Positions 17,862 through 26,719 of a DNA stretch of 64,000 nt are shown here, piece by piece. The notes beneath the pieces were generated by a model. That model searched no databases, was not told the origin of the DNA, and worked only from the letters and a program-made list of their open reading frames with translations. Within the stretch, counting starts at the first letter, position 1; the number at the start of each line of letters is the position of its first letter. Both the position numbers and the translations under genes were made by a program. Origin of the DNA: CAZWKQ01 sp964634005 (GTDB taxonomy: Bacteria; Bacteroidota; Bacteroidia; Bacteroidales; JACABE01); assembly GCA_964634005.1 (NCBI GenBank), contig CAZWKQ010000001.1, positions 186,001 through 250,000 on the forward strand, given 5' to 3'.

Positions 17862-18956
17862 TTAAGCAAGTTGCAAGCTTACAACAACAGTTGTTCCTTC
17901 TCCTACTTTACTGTCAATTGATATAGAGCCTCCGAAAAGTCTCAAAATACGTTTAACAATAACTATTCCCAAACCGATTCCTTTTTTATCGTTGGCATCG
18001 GTATTGACATTCATAAAGGCGCTTATGTTGGCTATTTGTTCTTCCGACATACCTATACCCTTGTCAATTATTTTAATGACATATTTATTCTTTTCCTGAC
18101 TTGCAATAAATTTAACGGGAGTATTTTTTGGAGAAAAATTAAACGCATTTTCTATCAACTCTTTAATTAAATCTTTAAAAAACTGTTCAGGTATTTTAAT
18201 AGGAACATTTTCGAATTCAATTGAAATGTCATTACTTCTCGAAACGTTGTCCGACAATTCTTTTATCAACGAAATAGCAACATCTTTGGGATTTTCTACT
18301 TTCATCTTAAGCAGTTCGTCAATATCACCTTTTTGAATCGACAGAGACTCCAAGCGATAGTAGAGCATGGTCTTCATTACTATTTTATTGAGTTTTACGC
18401 CGGCATTATAAATCAAAGATATAAACTCAACTATTTCGGTTTTGCTCATATGATTAGACTCGGTAAGTATCATACTCGAAAATCCGATGATGGCACGCAA
18501 AGGGTCAGAAAGCTCTTTTGCTACAGGAACACCAAGATTTAGCGTAAGTTCGTTTAGTTTTTCCTCACTTTTTCGTTTAAATTCTTTAATTCTTTCTAAT
18601 CGAGTTGTTACTGCGTTTAAAATTTCTTCGATAGTAAAAGGTTTCGAAATATAGTCGTCAGCACCCAACTGCATACCTTTTCTTAAATCGTCGCGAGTAT
18701 CCTTTGCCGTCAGAAAAATAAAAGGAATATTTGAAGTAAGAACGTTTTTACGCATATTTTCAAGAACTTCAAAACCATCCATTTCAGGCATCATAATATC
18801 GCAAATTATTAAATCGGGCTGAACACGTTTTGATATTTCAAGACCGGCATAACCACCATCTGCCTGAAACATTTCATAACCTTCGCTCTCGAGAATTTCA
18901 ACAATATTCTCTCTTACTTGTTGATTATCTTCGATTATTAATATTTTTTCTGCCAT
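17862..18956 (-). CDS. Receiver-HATPase hybrid lacking the phospho-acceptor histidine
   Basis: I place the start at the ATG of MAEKILIIEDN; an upstream ATG at 18972-18974 would add six residues. The numbering below uses that longer form. The receiver domain is complete (Asp59, Thr89, Lys111; CDIMMPEMDGFEVL). A dimerisation helix follows in which the usual SHELRTPL motif reads AKELSDPLRAIIGFS, with Lys153 where the phosphorylated His should be. The ATPase domain keeps its N box (ELIENAFNFSP), G1 (DKGIGMS) and G2 (GIGLGIVIVKRILRLFGG). It could therefore bind ATP but should not autophosphorylate in the usual way, and may be a phospho-responsive partner of another kinase. Head to head with the REC-PAS-kinase gene. 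Confidence 0.85.
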   Translation of the reverse strand: MAEKILIIEDNQQVRENIVEILESEGYEMFQADGGYAGLEISKRVQPDLIICDIMMPEMDGFEVLENMRKNVLTSNIPFIFLTAKDTRDDLRKGMQLGADDYISKPFTIEEILNAVTTRLERIKEFKRKSEEKLNELTLNLGVPVAKELSDPLRAIIGFSSMILTESNHMSKTEIVEFISLIYNAGVKLNKIVMKTMLYYRLESLSIQKGDIDELLKMKVENPKDVAISLIKELSDNVSRSNDISIEFENVPIKIPEQFFKDLIKELIENAFNFSPKNTPVKFIASQEKNKYVIKIIDKGIGMSEEQIANISAFMNVNTDANDKKGIGLGIVIVKRILRLFGGSISIDSKVGEGTTVVVSLQLA

Positions 18957-19003
18957 AAAATTTAAAATTTTCACGAAATTACATTTTTTTCGGAAAAAAA
19001 CTA

Positions 19004-19011
19004 TAAATTTG
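19004..19011 (+). promoter_or_regulatory. Possible -7 promoter box for the REC-PAS-kinase gene
   Basis: TAAATTTG matches TAnnTTTG and lies 25 bases before the ATG. The intergenic space to the divergent receiver-ATPase gene is only about 80 bases. No clear -33 TTG. Confidence 0.4.
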
Positions 19012-19036
19012 GTATTTATTTTTAAATTATCAGCAA

Positions 19037-20659
19037 ATGCCCAAAAACGTCCTCATAACAGAAGATGATAAAGTATCGGCAAAATTTTTGCAAGAATCTC
19101 TTAAAAGCCTTAAGTACAACGTTGTAGATATTGCACAAACTGCCGAAGAAGCTATTAAACTTGCAGGTATCCATAATCCTGACATTGTAATTATGGATAT
19201 AAATTTACCCGGTGATGTCGATGGTATAGAAGCAACCAAAAGAATACGAACAATTCACAAGATTCCTGTTGTATATCTTACAAGTCATTCAGATACTGAT
19301 ACGCTGGAAAGAGCTTTAACAACCGAACCTAACGGATATTTACTTAAACCTTTTAAAAAACAAGAGCTTTTTACTGTAATTGAAATGGCTCTTTATCGCG
19401 ATACTTTAGAGAAAAAACTTAAAGCTAACGAGCAATTTCTGGCTCTTACTTTAGAATGTATAGGAGATGGACTAATAACAACCGACAATAACGGAAATAT
19501 TACTTTAATAAATAAAGAAGCCGAAAAACTGACAGGCTTTTCAATAAAAGAAGTAAGAGGTAAAAATATTTTTCAGATTTACCCTGTTGCAATTGAAGAT
19601 TCGAAAGAAATTTTTAAATCCTTTGATGACTTATTGAAATTCTATTTTAGTGAGGAGCAAAACAAAGACCTGATTTTAACTCTGAAAGATAAAACCGTAA
19701 TTCCTATCAGTCAAACTATTGCTCCTATAAAAGACGAAGACAACAATATAAAAGGTTATATTATAACTTTCAGAGACATTTCTTTAATGAAAAAAGCTCA
19801 AATAACCCTCAGAAGAATTAACGAAGAATTGGAAGAAAGAGTTGCACAAAGAACAGTAGAACTACGAAATAAAAATTTTGAATTAGAAAGCGAAATACAA
19901 AAAAGAAAAATTGTTGAAAGCAATTTATACAAAGCTTTGGAAAAGGAAAAAGAATTAAACGAACTAAAATCGAGGGTAGTAACTACAATTTCTCATGAAT
20001 TTAAAACTCCTATAACTTCAATTTTAAGCTCAATAGAATTGCTTAGTAAATACACAATAAATCACCCTGTTTCCGAAAAAATCAGCAAACACTACGAAAT
20101 AATCCGCAATGCCTCAAAAGTTCTTACTCAAATGGTTAACGACGTTTTATTGATTGAGAAAATTGATGCCGACAAATACGAATTTCATTTTCAGGAAGGC
20201 AATATAGGTGATTTCGTAAATGAAATTATAGATGATTTTCAATCGAGTTCAGGGAAAAATCATAAGTTTTTTTTCGAAACAAAAAACTTACCCGAATCGA
20301 CCTTAATAGAAAAAACTCTATTAAGACGTATATTGAATAACCTAATCTCAAATTCGATAAAATATTCCAAAGAAAACACGGTAATTAATGTTTCACTCGA
20401 ATATCAAAGTAATAAATTTACTTTAACCGTAACTGACAAAGGTATTGGAATCCCTGATGAAGATCAAAAGTATCTTTTTAATCTTTTTCACAGGGCAAGA
20501 AACGTAATAAATTACGAAGGAACCGGCTTGGGTCTTTCAATTATTTTTAAATCAGTAACTTTGCTCAATGGGAATATAAGACTTAAAAGCAAAGTAGGCA
20601 AAGGAACTTCATTCATAATTGTTTTTCCTGAGCATTTACCGGAAAATACAGAAAATTAG
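19037..20659 (+). CDS. Hybrid histidine kinase (REC-PAS-coiled coil-HisKA-HATPase)
   Basis: 540 residues, cytoplasmic. The N-terminal receiver has Asp54 (VIMDINLPGDVDG) and a KPFKKQEL loop. A PAS domain spans about 140-265 (LECIGDGLITTDNNGNITLIN to IITFRDIS). A coiled coil spans about 268-310 (EELEERVAQRTVELRNKNFE). HisKA has TISHEFKTPITSILSSIELL with His320, and the ATPase has NLISNSIKYSKEN, DKGIGIP and GTGLGLSIIFKSVTLLNG. All kinase motifs are intact. The receiver being first suggests that an upstream kinase feeds it. It is the only complete kinase of the 16.4-20.7 kb island and so a candidate phosphodonor for the adjacent receiver-ATPase. An amidase gene follows 6 bases later. It ends in TAG. 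Confidence 0.9.
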   Translation: MPKNVLITEDDKVSAKFLQESLKSLKYNVVDIAQTAEEAIKLAGIHNPDIVIMDINLPGDVDGIEATKRIRTIHKIPVVYLTSHSDTDTLERALTTEPNGYLLKPFKKQELFTVIEMALYRDTLEKKLKANEQFLALTLECIGDGLITTDNNGNITLINKEAEKLTGFSIKEVRGKNIFQIYPVAIEDSKEIFKSFDDLLKFYFSEEQNKDLILTLKDKTVIPISQTIAPIKDEDNNIKGYIITFRDISLMKKAQITLRRINEELEERVAQRTVELRNKNFELESEIQKRKIVESNLYKALEKEKELNELKSRVVTTISHEFKTPITSILSSIELLSKYTINHPVSEKISKHYEIIRNASKVLTQMVNDVLLIEKIDADKYEFHFQEGNIGDFVNEIIDDFQSSSGKNHKFFFETKNLPESTLIEKTLLRRILNNLISNSIKYSKENTVINVSLEYQSNKFTLTVTDKGIGIPDEDQKYLFNLFHRARNVINYEGTGLGLSIIFKSVTLLNGNIRLKSKVGKGTSFIIVFPEHLPENTEN

Positions 20660-20665
20660 ATTTAT

Positions 20666-21460
20666 ATGAAAAACCTTGACATATCTTTTATTCAAAGTAA
20701 CTTATTCTGGGAATCGACAGATTTGAACTTAGAACATTTCGATTCGCTTATTGATAAAATTAATGTTGAAAGCCAAATAATAATCCTGCCTGAAATGTTT
20801 AACACAGCATTTTCGATAAATCCCGAAAAATGTGCTGAAACTATTGACGGGAAGACAATAAACTGGATGAAACATCAGGCTTCAAAAAAGAATGCCGTTA
20901 TTGCAGGAAGCTTACTGATAAATCAAAACTCAAGATACTATAATCGCTTTATTTGGATGCAACCTGACGGTAATTACCAATATTATGACAAGAGGCATCT
21001 CTTTAGAATGAGCGATGAATTTAAAATTTTCAATCAAGGCTCAAAGAGGACCATAGTGGAAATTGACGGATGGAAGGCAAATCTGAATATTTGCTACGAT
21101 TTACGCTTCCCTGTATGGACTAAAAATACTTTTAATGAAGGCAAATACGAGTATGATATAATTATTAATGTTGCAAACTGGCCTGCAAGCAGAAGCTATG
21201 TATGGCAAACACTCCTAAAAGCAAGAGCCATAGAAAACCAATGCTACGTTATTGGAGTAAACCGTATAGGTGATGACGGCTTCGGCACACCACATTCGGG
21301 CGATTCGATGGCATTAGACCCTTACGGTAATGAAATAATACGTGCAACGCCTTACGAAGAAGGCGTTTATAGTATTAGTCTATCAAAAGAATTACTCGAT
21401 GATTTCCGAGCAAAATTCACAATAGGTTACGATTGGGACAAGTTTAATATTATTTGCTAA
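20666..21460 (+). CDS. Nitrilase-superfamily amidase (omega-amidase / YafV-like)
   Basis: 264 residues of the carbon-nitrogen hydrolase fold, with the catalytic triad visible as Glu43 (LPEMF), Lys109 (DKRHLF) and Cys143 (NICYDLRFPVW). These motifs and the length match the YafV/omega-amidase branch, which hydrolyses 2-oxoglutaramate or 2-oxosuccinamate to the 2-oxoacid and ammonia; this is known to serve methionine salvage and metabolite repair. It follows the hybrid kinase by 6 bases and is probably on the same transcript, although a functional link is not obvious. It meets sufD tail to tail with 9 bases between. The exact substrate is inferred from family resemblance. Confidence 0.85.
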   Translation: MKNLDISFIQSNLFWESTDLNLEHFDSLIDKINVESQIIILPEMFNTAFSINPEKCAETIDGKTINWMKHQASKKNAVIAGSLLINQNSRYYNRFIWMQPDGNYQYYDKRHLFRMSDEFKIFNQGSKRTIVEIDGWKANLNICYDLRFPVWTKNTFNEGKYEYDIIINVANWPASRSYVWQTLLKARAIENQCYVIGVNRIGDDGFGTPHSGDSMALDPYGNEIIRATPYEEGVYSISLSKELLDDFRAKFTIGYDWDKFNIIC

Positions 21461-21469
21461 TATTTTACT

Positions 21470-22882
21470 TTAAATTTTGGCAAGGTCAATCTCGAAATTA
21501 TATTCTTTTTCGGGCTGACTGCAATGCAAAACACATTGGTCGCATACCGACAACTCGCCGCGAAGACGTTTTTTAACCATATCCTCAAGTCGGAACTTTA
21601 GTGGTTCTATTGTAATTTTTTGAATTATCTCGTCAGCAAAAGCATACATCAACAGCATTTTTGCATTATGTTCACTTATTCCTCTCGAACGCAAATAAAA
21701 CATAGCTTCATAATCGAGCTGCCCAACTGTTGAGCCATGACTACATTTTACATCATCATTATATATTTCCAAAAATGGTTTTGAATTTGCTTTAGCTTTG
21801 TCGGTTAGCAATATATTCTTATTACTCTGAAAAGCATTGGTTTTATAAGCATCTTTACCAACATAAACATGCCCGTTAAATGCTCCGGTAGCACTATCGT
21901 CCAGTATTCCTTTAAATAGTTCGTTACTAACACAGTACGGATGATTGTGCTTTACATAAACCATATTATCAATATGTTGTTTTCTGTCCATTAAATAGAG
22001 TCCGTAAGCATTTGCCTGACAATTTGTACCATTAAAATATATATACTGATTATTCTTAATTTTACCGCCGTTTAAACTTATTCCGTTAGTAGTTAAATTA
22101 GTATTGGCATCAATGCTGTAATATATAGTATTTATCAGTGTTGAATCGTTATTCAGATTCTGCATTTTATAATGTTCAATGGTTGAGTTTTCGGCAGCAT
22201 ATACTTCTGTAACACTGTTGATAAGGCTTTTTTGATGATTATAAGAGTCGTCGCAGTGTATAAGGGTAATTTTTGAGTTCTTTTCAAGAATAATCAAATT
22301 ACGGGTTTGAATAAAAATATTTTTATCGTGATGAATAATATTAACTAATTGAATGGGTATTTCAACCTTAACATTTTCAGGGACATAAATAAAGAAGCCG
22401 TCTATAGCCATGGCTGTATTTATGTTTGTAAAACTATTTTCAGAGGCTTCTTCAATTTTTGCGAAATATTTATTTACTAACTCGGGAAATTCTTTTATGG
22501 CATGAGCAAAGCTTCCATAAATCAACCCGTTGGGAAATTTGTTAATATAATCATCCTTTGCAACATACCATCCGTTGTACATTGCTAACATTTTAGTCTT
22601 AAGATGAGGAACATTGCATTGAAATATTTTGTCGATATCCTCAAATTTTTCTGGTGGTTTGTAGTAATGATTATATGTTTCATTATACACATCCGTTAAA
22701 TCGGTATTTCTCCACTCTTCCAAAGCCTGAGTAGGTAATCCCGATTTTAAAAAATTTTCAAAAGCAGACTTTCTGATGTTAATTAATTCCTCGTTGTTAT
22801 TTACAGTAATTTCCGACCGGTATATCTCGAAATCATTTACAAGTTTATCTTTCAACGGAAATATTGTATCTTGTTTTTTCAT
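21470..22882 (-). CDS. sufD: Fe-S cluster assembly protein SufD
   Basis: 470 residues. The C-terminal beta-helix core of the SufBD family is clear: KAKANSKPFLEIYNDDVKCSHGSTVGQLD near residue 370 holds the conserved His of SufD, followed by YLRSRGISEHNAKMLLMYAFA. SufD partners SufB and the ATPase SufC in the scaffold that builds iron-sulfur clusters in the cytoplasm. It is the last gene of the sufBCD operon, 56 bases after sufC. It has three cysteines close to the C-terminus (VCDQCVLHC), which is noteworthy but not family-defining. No sufS or sufE gene is adjacent. Confidence 0.94.
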   Translation of the reverse strand: MKKQDTIFPLKDKLVNDFEIYRSEITVNNNEELINIRKSAFENFLKSGLPTQALEEWRNTDLTDVYNETYNHYYKPPEKFEDIDKIFQCNVPHLKTKMLAMYNGWYVAKDDYINKFPNGLIYGSFAHAIKEFPELVNKYFAKIEEASENSFTNINTAMAIDGFFIYVPENVKVEIPIQLVNIIHHDKNIFIQTRNLIILEKNSKITLIHCDDSYNHQKSLINSVTEVYAAENSTIEHYKMQNLNNDSTLINTIYYSIDANTNLTTNGISLNGGKIKNNQYIYFNGTNCQANAYGLYLMDRKQHIDNMVYVKHNHPYCVSNELFKGILDDSATGAFNGHVYVGKDAYKTNAFQSNKNILLTDKAKANSKPFLEIYNDDVKCSHGSTVGQLDYEAMFYLRSRGISEHNAKMLLMYAFADEIIQKITIEPLKFRLEDMVKKRLRGELSVCDQCVLHCSQPEKEYNFEIDLAKI

Positions 22883-22938
22883 GATTCAATTTATTGAATT
22901 CAAAATGTTTAATAAAAAAAACATCTTAAATTTAAAGT

Positions 22939-23688
22939 TTATATACTTTCTTTAATCCATTCATAACCTTTGTTTTCAAGCTCAAGAGCTAATTCTTTGC
23001 CTCCCGACTTTACTATTCTGCCTTCGAACAAAACATGAACAAAATCGGGGACAATATAATCTAAAAGTCTCTGGTAATGAGTTATAACAATAGTAGCATT
23101 TTCGGGGCTTCTGAGGTAGTTCACTCCATTAGCGACAATTCTTAGGGCATCAATATCAAGACCGGAATCAGTTTCATCCAATATTGCCAATGTAGGATTT
23201 AACATTGCCATTTGAAATATTTCGTTTTTCTTTTTTTCGCCACCCGAAAAACCTTCGTTTACAGAACGATTGGTTAGTTTTGCAGTAATCTCGACAATTT
23301 TTTTCTTTTCTTCCATCAAACGCAAAAATTCTCCTGAAGGTAATGGGTCTAAGCCTTGATACTTTCTTTGTTCGTTAACTGCAGTACGCAAGAAGTTTGT
23401 CATACTTACACCCGGAATTTCTACAGGATACTGAAATCCAAGAAATATTCCTTCGCAAGCCCTCGCTTCAACAGGCATTTCAAGAAGGTTCTTCCCTTTG
23501 TACAATATTTCTCCTTGTGTTACGTCAAACACTTCTCTACCAGCAATTACAGATGCAAGAGTACTTTTACCGGTACCATTCGGGCCCATTATAGCATGCA
23601 CTTCTCCTTTATTAACCTGAAGATTTATTCCTTTTAATATTTCCTTTCCATTTATCGATGCATGCAAGTTTTTAATATCTAATAACAT
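22939..23688 (-). CDS. sufC: Fe-S cluster assembly ATPase SufC
   Basis: 249 residues, the normal SufC length. Walker A is GPNGTGKST, the ABC signature is FSGGEKKKNEI with the poly-Lys form typical of SufC, and Walker B is ALAILDETDSGLDIDAL-like (TLAILDETDSGLDIDAL). It supplies ATP-driven conformational change to the SufBCD scaffold; it is cytoplasmic and not a transporter despite the ABC fold. It sits between sufB (45 bases upstream) and sufD. Confidence 0.96.
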   Translation of the reverse strand: MLLDIKNLHASINGKEILKGINLQVNKGEVHAIMGPNGTGKSTLASVIAGREVFDVTQGEILYKGKNLLEMPVEARACEGIFLGFQYPVEIPGVSMTNFLRTAVNEQRKYQGLDPLPSGEFLRLMEEKKKIVEITAKLTNRSVNEGFSGGEKKKNEIFQMAMLNPTLAILDETDSGLDIDALRIVANGVNYLRSPENATIVITHYQRLLDYIVPDFVHVLFEGRIVKSGGKELALELENKGYEWIKESI

Positions 23689-23733
23689 ATCTTTTAATTT
23701 TTATAAAAATCAAATTTTAATAATAATTTATTA

Positions 23734-25182
23734 TCAACCAACACTGCCCTCTAAACTTATCGAAAGTAATTTCTGTGCTTCGACAGCAAATTCCATAGGC
23801 AGTTTATTTAAAACCTCCTTAGCATAACCATTTACTATCAAACCTATGGCACTTTCAGTAGAAATACCCCTTTGTTGACAGTAAAACAATTGGTCTTCGG
23901 AGATTTTGGATGTTGTAGCTTCGTGTTCTATGATAGATGAACTGTTTTCGGCTTTTATGTAAGGCCATGTATGAGCACCGCATTTATCGCCCATCAACAA
24001 TGAATCGCATTGTGAATAATTCCTCGAGTTTACGGCATTTTTGGTAATTTTTACCAAACCTCTGTAACTGTTATTACTGTGGCCGGCCGAAATCCCCTTT
24101 GAAATTATTGTACTTCTGGTGTTTTTTCCCAAATGTATCATCTTTGTACCCGTATCGGCCTGCTGATAATTATTTGTAACAGCTACCGAATAAAATTCTC
24201 CTACTGAATTATCTCCCAACAATATACAGCTTGGATATTTCCAAGTAATTGCAGAGCCTGTTTCTACTTGTGTCCACGATATTTTTGAATTAGTACCCTT
24301 ACAAATACCTCTTTTTGTTACGAAGTTATAAATACCTCCCATACCGTTTTTGTCGCCGGGATACCAATTCTGAACAGTAGAATATTTTACTTCAGCATCT
24401 TTTAAAGCAACTATTTCAACTACAGCAGCATGAAGCTGATTTTCATCTCTTTGCGGTGCAGTACAGCCTTCCATATAACTAACATAAGCACCTTCATCGG
24501 CAATTATCAGTGTTCTTTCAAATTGACCAGTATTTGCCGCATTTATTCTGAAATATGTCGAAAGTTCAACGGGGCAACGAACTCCTTTAGGAATGTAACA
24601 AAACGAACCATCGCTGAATACAGCAGAATTTAATGCAGCAAAATAATTATCGCCATAAGGGACTACCGAACCCATATATTGCTTAACCAAATCAGGATGT
24701 TTTTGAACTGCTTCGCTGAAAGAGCAAAAAATAATTCCCTGTTTTGCCAATGTTTCACTAAAAGTAGTTTTTACCGAAACACTGTCTATAACAGCATCTA
24801 CAGCTACTCCGGCCAATTTTTTTTGTTCTTCCAAGGAAATCCCTAATTTGTTAAAAGTCTCTATCAAAGCAGGATCCACCTCATCCAAACTCGCAAGTTC
24901 CTTTCTTTTTTTGGGTGCTGCGTAATATATAATATTCTGATAATCAATTGGCGGTATATTCAAATGAGCCCAATTCGGCGATTTCATTTCCTGCCATTTC
25001 TTGAAGGCTTTTAAACGAAATTCGAGCATAAATTCAGGTTCATTTTTTTTAGCAGAAATAAACCTTATAGTATCTTCACTTAATCCAATGGGTGCGGTTT
25101 CAGTTTCTATGTTAGTTACAAAACCCCATTTATATTCACTATTCGTTACATCGTGTATAATATCTTTAGTATCATCATTCAT
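23734..25182 (-). CDS. sufB: Fe-S cluster assembly protein SufB
   Basis: 482 residues. Characteristic SufB segments are VPYGDNYFAALNSAVFSDG, SFCYIPKGVRCPVELSTYFRIN, YMEGCTAPQRDENQLHAAVVE, SAGHSNNSYRGLVKI and NYSQCDSLLMGDKCGAHT; the last includes the conserved Cys needed for cluster assembly. First gene of sufBCD. Divergent from thiL across 202 bases; TAATTTTG on the minus strand at 25220-25227 is the likely -7 box. The Suf system tolerates oxidative and iron stress better than Isc and is the common system of Bacteroidota. Confidence 0.96.
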   Translation of the reverse strand: MNDDTKDIIHDVTNSEYKWGFVTNIETETAPIGLSEDTIRFISAKKNEPEFMLEFRLKAFKKWQEMKSPNWAHLNIPPIDYQNIIYYAAPKKRKELASLDEVDPALIETFNKLGISLEEQKKLAGVAVDAVIDSVSVKTTFSETLAKQGIIFCSFSEAVQKHPDLVKQYMGSVVPYGDNYFAALNSAVFSDGSFCYIPKGVRCPVELSTYFRINAANTGQFERTLIIADEGAYVSYMEGCTAPQRDENQLHAAVVEIVALKDAEVKYSTVQNWYPGDKNGMGGIYNFVTKRGICKGTNSKISWTQVETGSAITWKYPSCILLGDNSVGEFYSVAVTNNYQQADTGTKMIHLGKNTRSTIISKGISAGHSNNSYRGLVKITKNAVNSRNYSQCDSLLMGDKCGAHTWPYIKAENSSSIIEHEATTSKISEDQLFYCQQRGISTESAIGLIVNGYAKEVLNKLPMEFAVEAQKLLSISLEGSVG

Positions 25183-25219
25183 TTTGTAATTACTTTTTTA
25201 TCACGAATAATTATTTATG

Positions 25220-25227
25220 CAAAATTA
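25220..25227 (-). promoter_or_regulatory. Possible -7 promoter box for sufBCD
   Basis: TAATTTTG on the minus strand, 38 bases upstream of the sufB start. No clear -33 TTG at the right spacing. Confidence 0.4.
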
Positions 25228-25348
25228 TAAATTTTAAAGTAGTATCTTTTATTTGTTCATGTCGCATTATGAAAATTAATCTTATCTGTTAACAAATTAA
25301 TTTAAATAATCAACTATTTTATAAACAATTAATTTTATTAAATGTTTG

Positions 25349-25356
25349 TACTTTTG
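25349..25356 (+). promoter_or_regulatory. Possible -7 promoter box for thiL
   Basis: TACTTTTG matches TAnnTTTG, 28 bases before the thiL ATG. The -33 position lacks TTG. Confidence 0.4.
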
Positions 25357-25384
25357 CAGGGTATAAATATTTGATTTTAAGAAT

Positions 25385-26437
25385 ATGTTGGAAGATAAAA
25401 ATTTTAAACGCACAGAACTTAGTGATTTAGGTGAGTTTGGATTAATAGATTACCTTACTAAAGACTTAAAACATTACAATTCATCAACAATTAAGGGTGT
25501 AGGTGATGATGCAGCGGTTATTTCATTTGATGATAAAAAGGCAATTTTGATATCAACCGATTTACTGGCCGAAGGCATACACTTTGATATGGTTTATACA
25601 CCTTTAAAGCATCTTGGCTATAAAGCTGCAGTTGTCAATTTCTCCGATATTTTTGCTATGAATGCTTCTCCAAAACAACTATTGATAAGCATAGCAATAT
25701 CTAATCGCTATTCTCTCGAAGCTATTGAAGAAATTTACGAAGGGATTAAGCTTGCCTGCGACAAATATAAAGTTGATTTGGTTGGAGGTGACACTACATC
25801 GAGCCAATCGGGCTTAATTATATCAATGACCATAGTAGGAGAAGCAAACAAAAATGAAATTGTTTACAGAAACGGAGCTTTGGAAAACGATCTTGTATGC
25901 GTTAGCGGTAATTTGGGAGCTGCCTATATCGGATTGCTTGTTCTCGAACGCGAAAAAAGAGTTTTTAAAGCTAATCCCGAAATTCAGCCTGATTTAGAAG
26001 GCAATGATTATATTCTTCAACGTCAACTTAAACCCGAAGCAAGAGCCGATATAATCAGAGCTCTGAATGAAAACTCTGTTAAACCTACTTCTATGATTGA
26101 TATTTCTGATGGTTTAGCATCAGAAATTCTTCATATTTGCAAACAATCGAACAAAGGTTGCCAGATATACGAAGAAAAAATACCAATAGACGCAGAAACT
26201 GCCATGAAAGCCGAAGAATTTAAAATACTTCCCACTGTAGCTGCCCTTAATGGCGGTGAAGACTACGAATTACTATTTACAATAAAACAATCCGACTACG
26301 AAAAAATTAAAAATATTAAAAATATAAGCATAATTGGTCATATTACCGAATATAGCAGCGGTGTACATCTTATTACATCGAGTGGCAATGCCATTCCTAT
26401 AACTGCTCAGGGTTGGGATGGTCTTAAAAATAGATAG
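25385..26437 (+). CDS. thiL: Thiamine-monophosphate kinase ThiL
   Basis: 350 residues. Motifs in order: GVGDDAAVISFDDKKAILISTDLLAEGIHFD (N-terminal, metal and substrate binding), NFSDIFAMNASPKQLLISIA, LVGGDTTSSQSGLIIS, MIDISDGLASEILHICKQS and LNGGEDYELLFTIK. ThiL phosphorylates thiamine monophosphate to the diphosphate cofactor needed, among others, by KorAB in this window. No TPP riboswitch is visible upstream. Ends in TAG and is followed 23 bases later by a DUF2892 gene on the same strand. Confidence 0.95.
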   Translation: MLEDKNFKRTELSDLGEFGLIDYLTKDLKHYNSSTIKGVGDDAAVISFDDKKAILISTDLLAEGIHFDMVYTPLKHLGYKAAVVNFSDIFAMNASPKQLLISIAISNRYSLEAIEEIYEGIKLACDKYKVDLVGGDTTSSQSGLIISMTIVGEANKNEIVYRNGALENDLVCVSGNLGAAYIGLLVLEREKRVFKANPEIQPDLEGNDYILQRQLKPEARADIIRALNENSVKPTSMIDISDGLASEILHICKQSNKGCQIYEEKIPIDAETAMKAEEFKILPTVAALNGGEDYELLFTIKQSDYEKIKNIKNISIIGHITEYSSGVHLITSSGNAIPITAQGWDGLKNR

Positions 26438-26460
26438 TTTAACATTAATATTAAATAAAA

Positions 26461-26673
26461 ATGAAAAAGAACATAGGAAAAATAGATAAGTTGATAAGAA
26501 TTCTAATAGCAATAACATTAGTAATTCTTATTTCTGTTTGTATCATAACCGGCATTTATGCAATTATTGCCGGAGTTATAGCATTGATAATGATAATATC
26601 TTCAATTACCGGCATTTGCGGGATTTATTATTTAATTGGGATTAAAACTTGTCCAGCTGACAAAAAAGAATAA
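26461..26673 (+). CDS. DUF2892 small membrane protein
   Basis: 70 residues with the typical opening MKKNIGKIDKLIRILIAI, two membrane segments (about 13-32 and 34-58) and a C-terminal CPADKK. This matches the DUF2892 family of inner-membrane proteins, which also occurs fused to rhodanese domains in YgaP-like proteins. Its function is not known. It is probably cotranscribed with thiL and is followed immediately by a terminator. Confidence 0.85.
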   Translation: MKKNIGKIDKLIRILIAITLVILISVCIITGIYAIIAGVIALIMIISSITGICGIYYLIGIKTCPADKKE

Positions 26674-26704
26674 AAAAAAGCTCACCTCTCAGTGAGCTTT
26701 TTTA
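26673..26704 (+). terminator. Rho-independent terminator after thiL-DUF2892
   Basis: An A-rich stem ending GCTCAC (to 26685), a 6-base loop and GTGAGC followed by a T run (from 26692). The flanking A and T runs let it act in both directions between the convergent DUF2892 and M16 peptidase genes. Confidence 0.85.
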
Positions 26705-26719
26705 TTAGTCTGTTTTATT

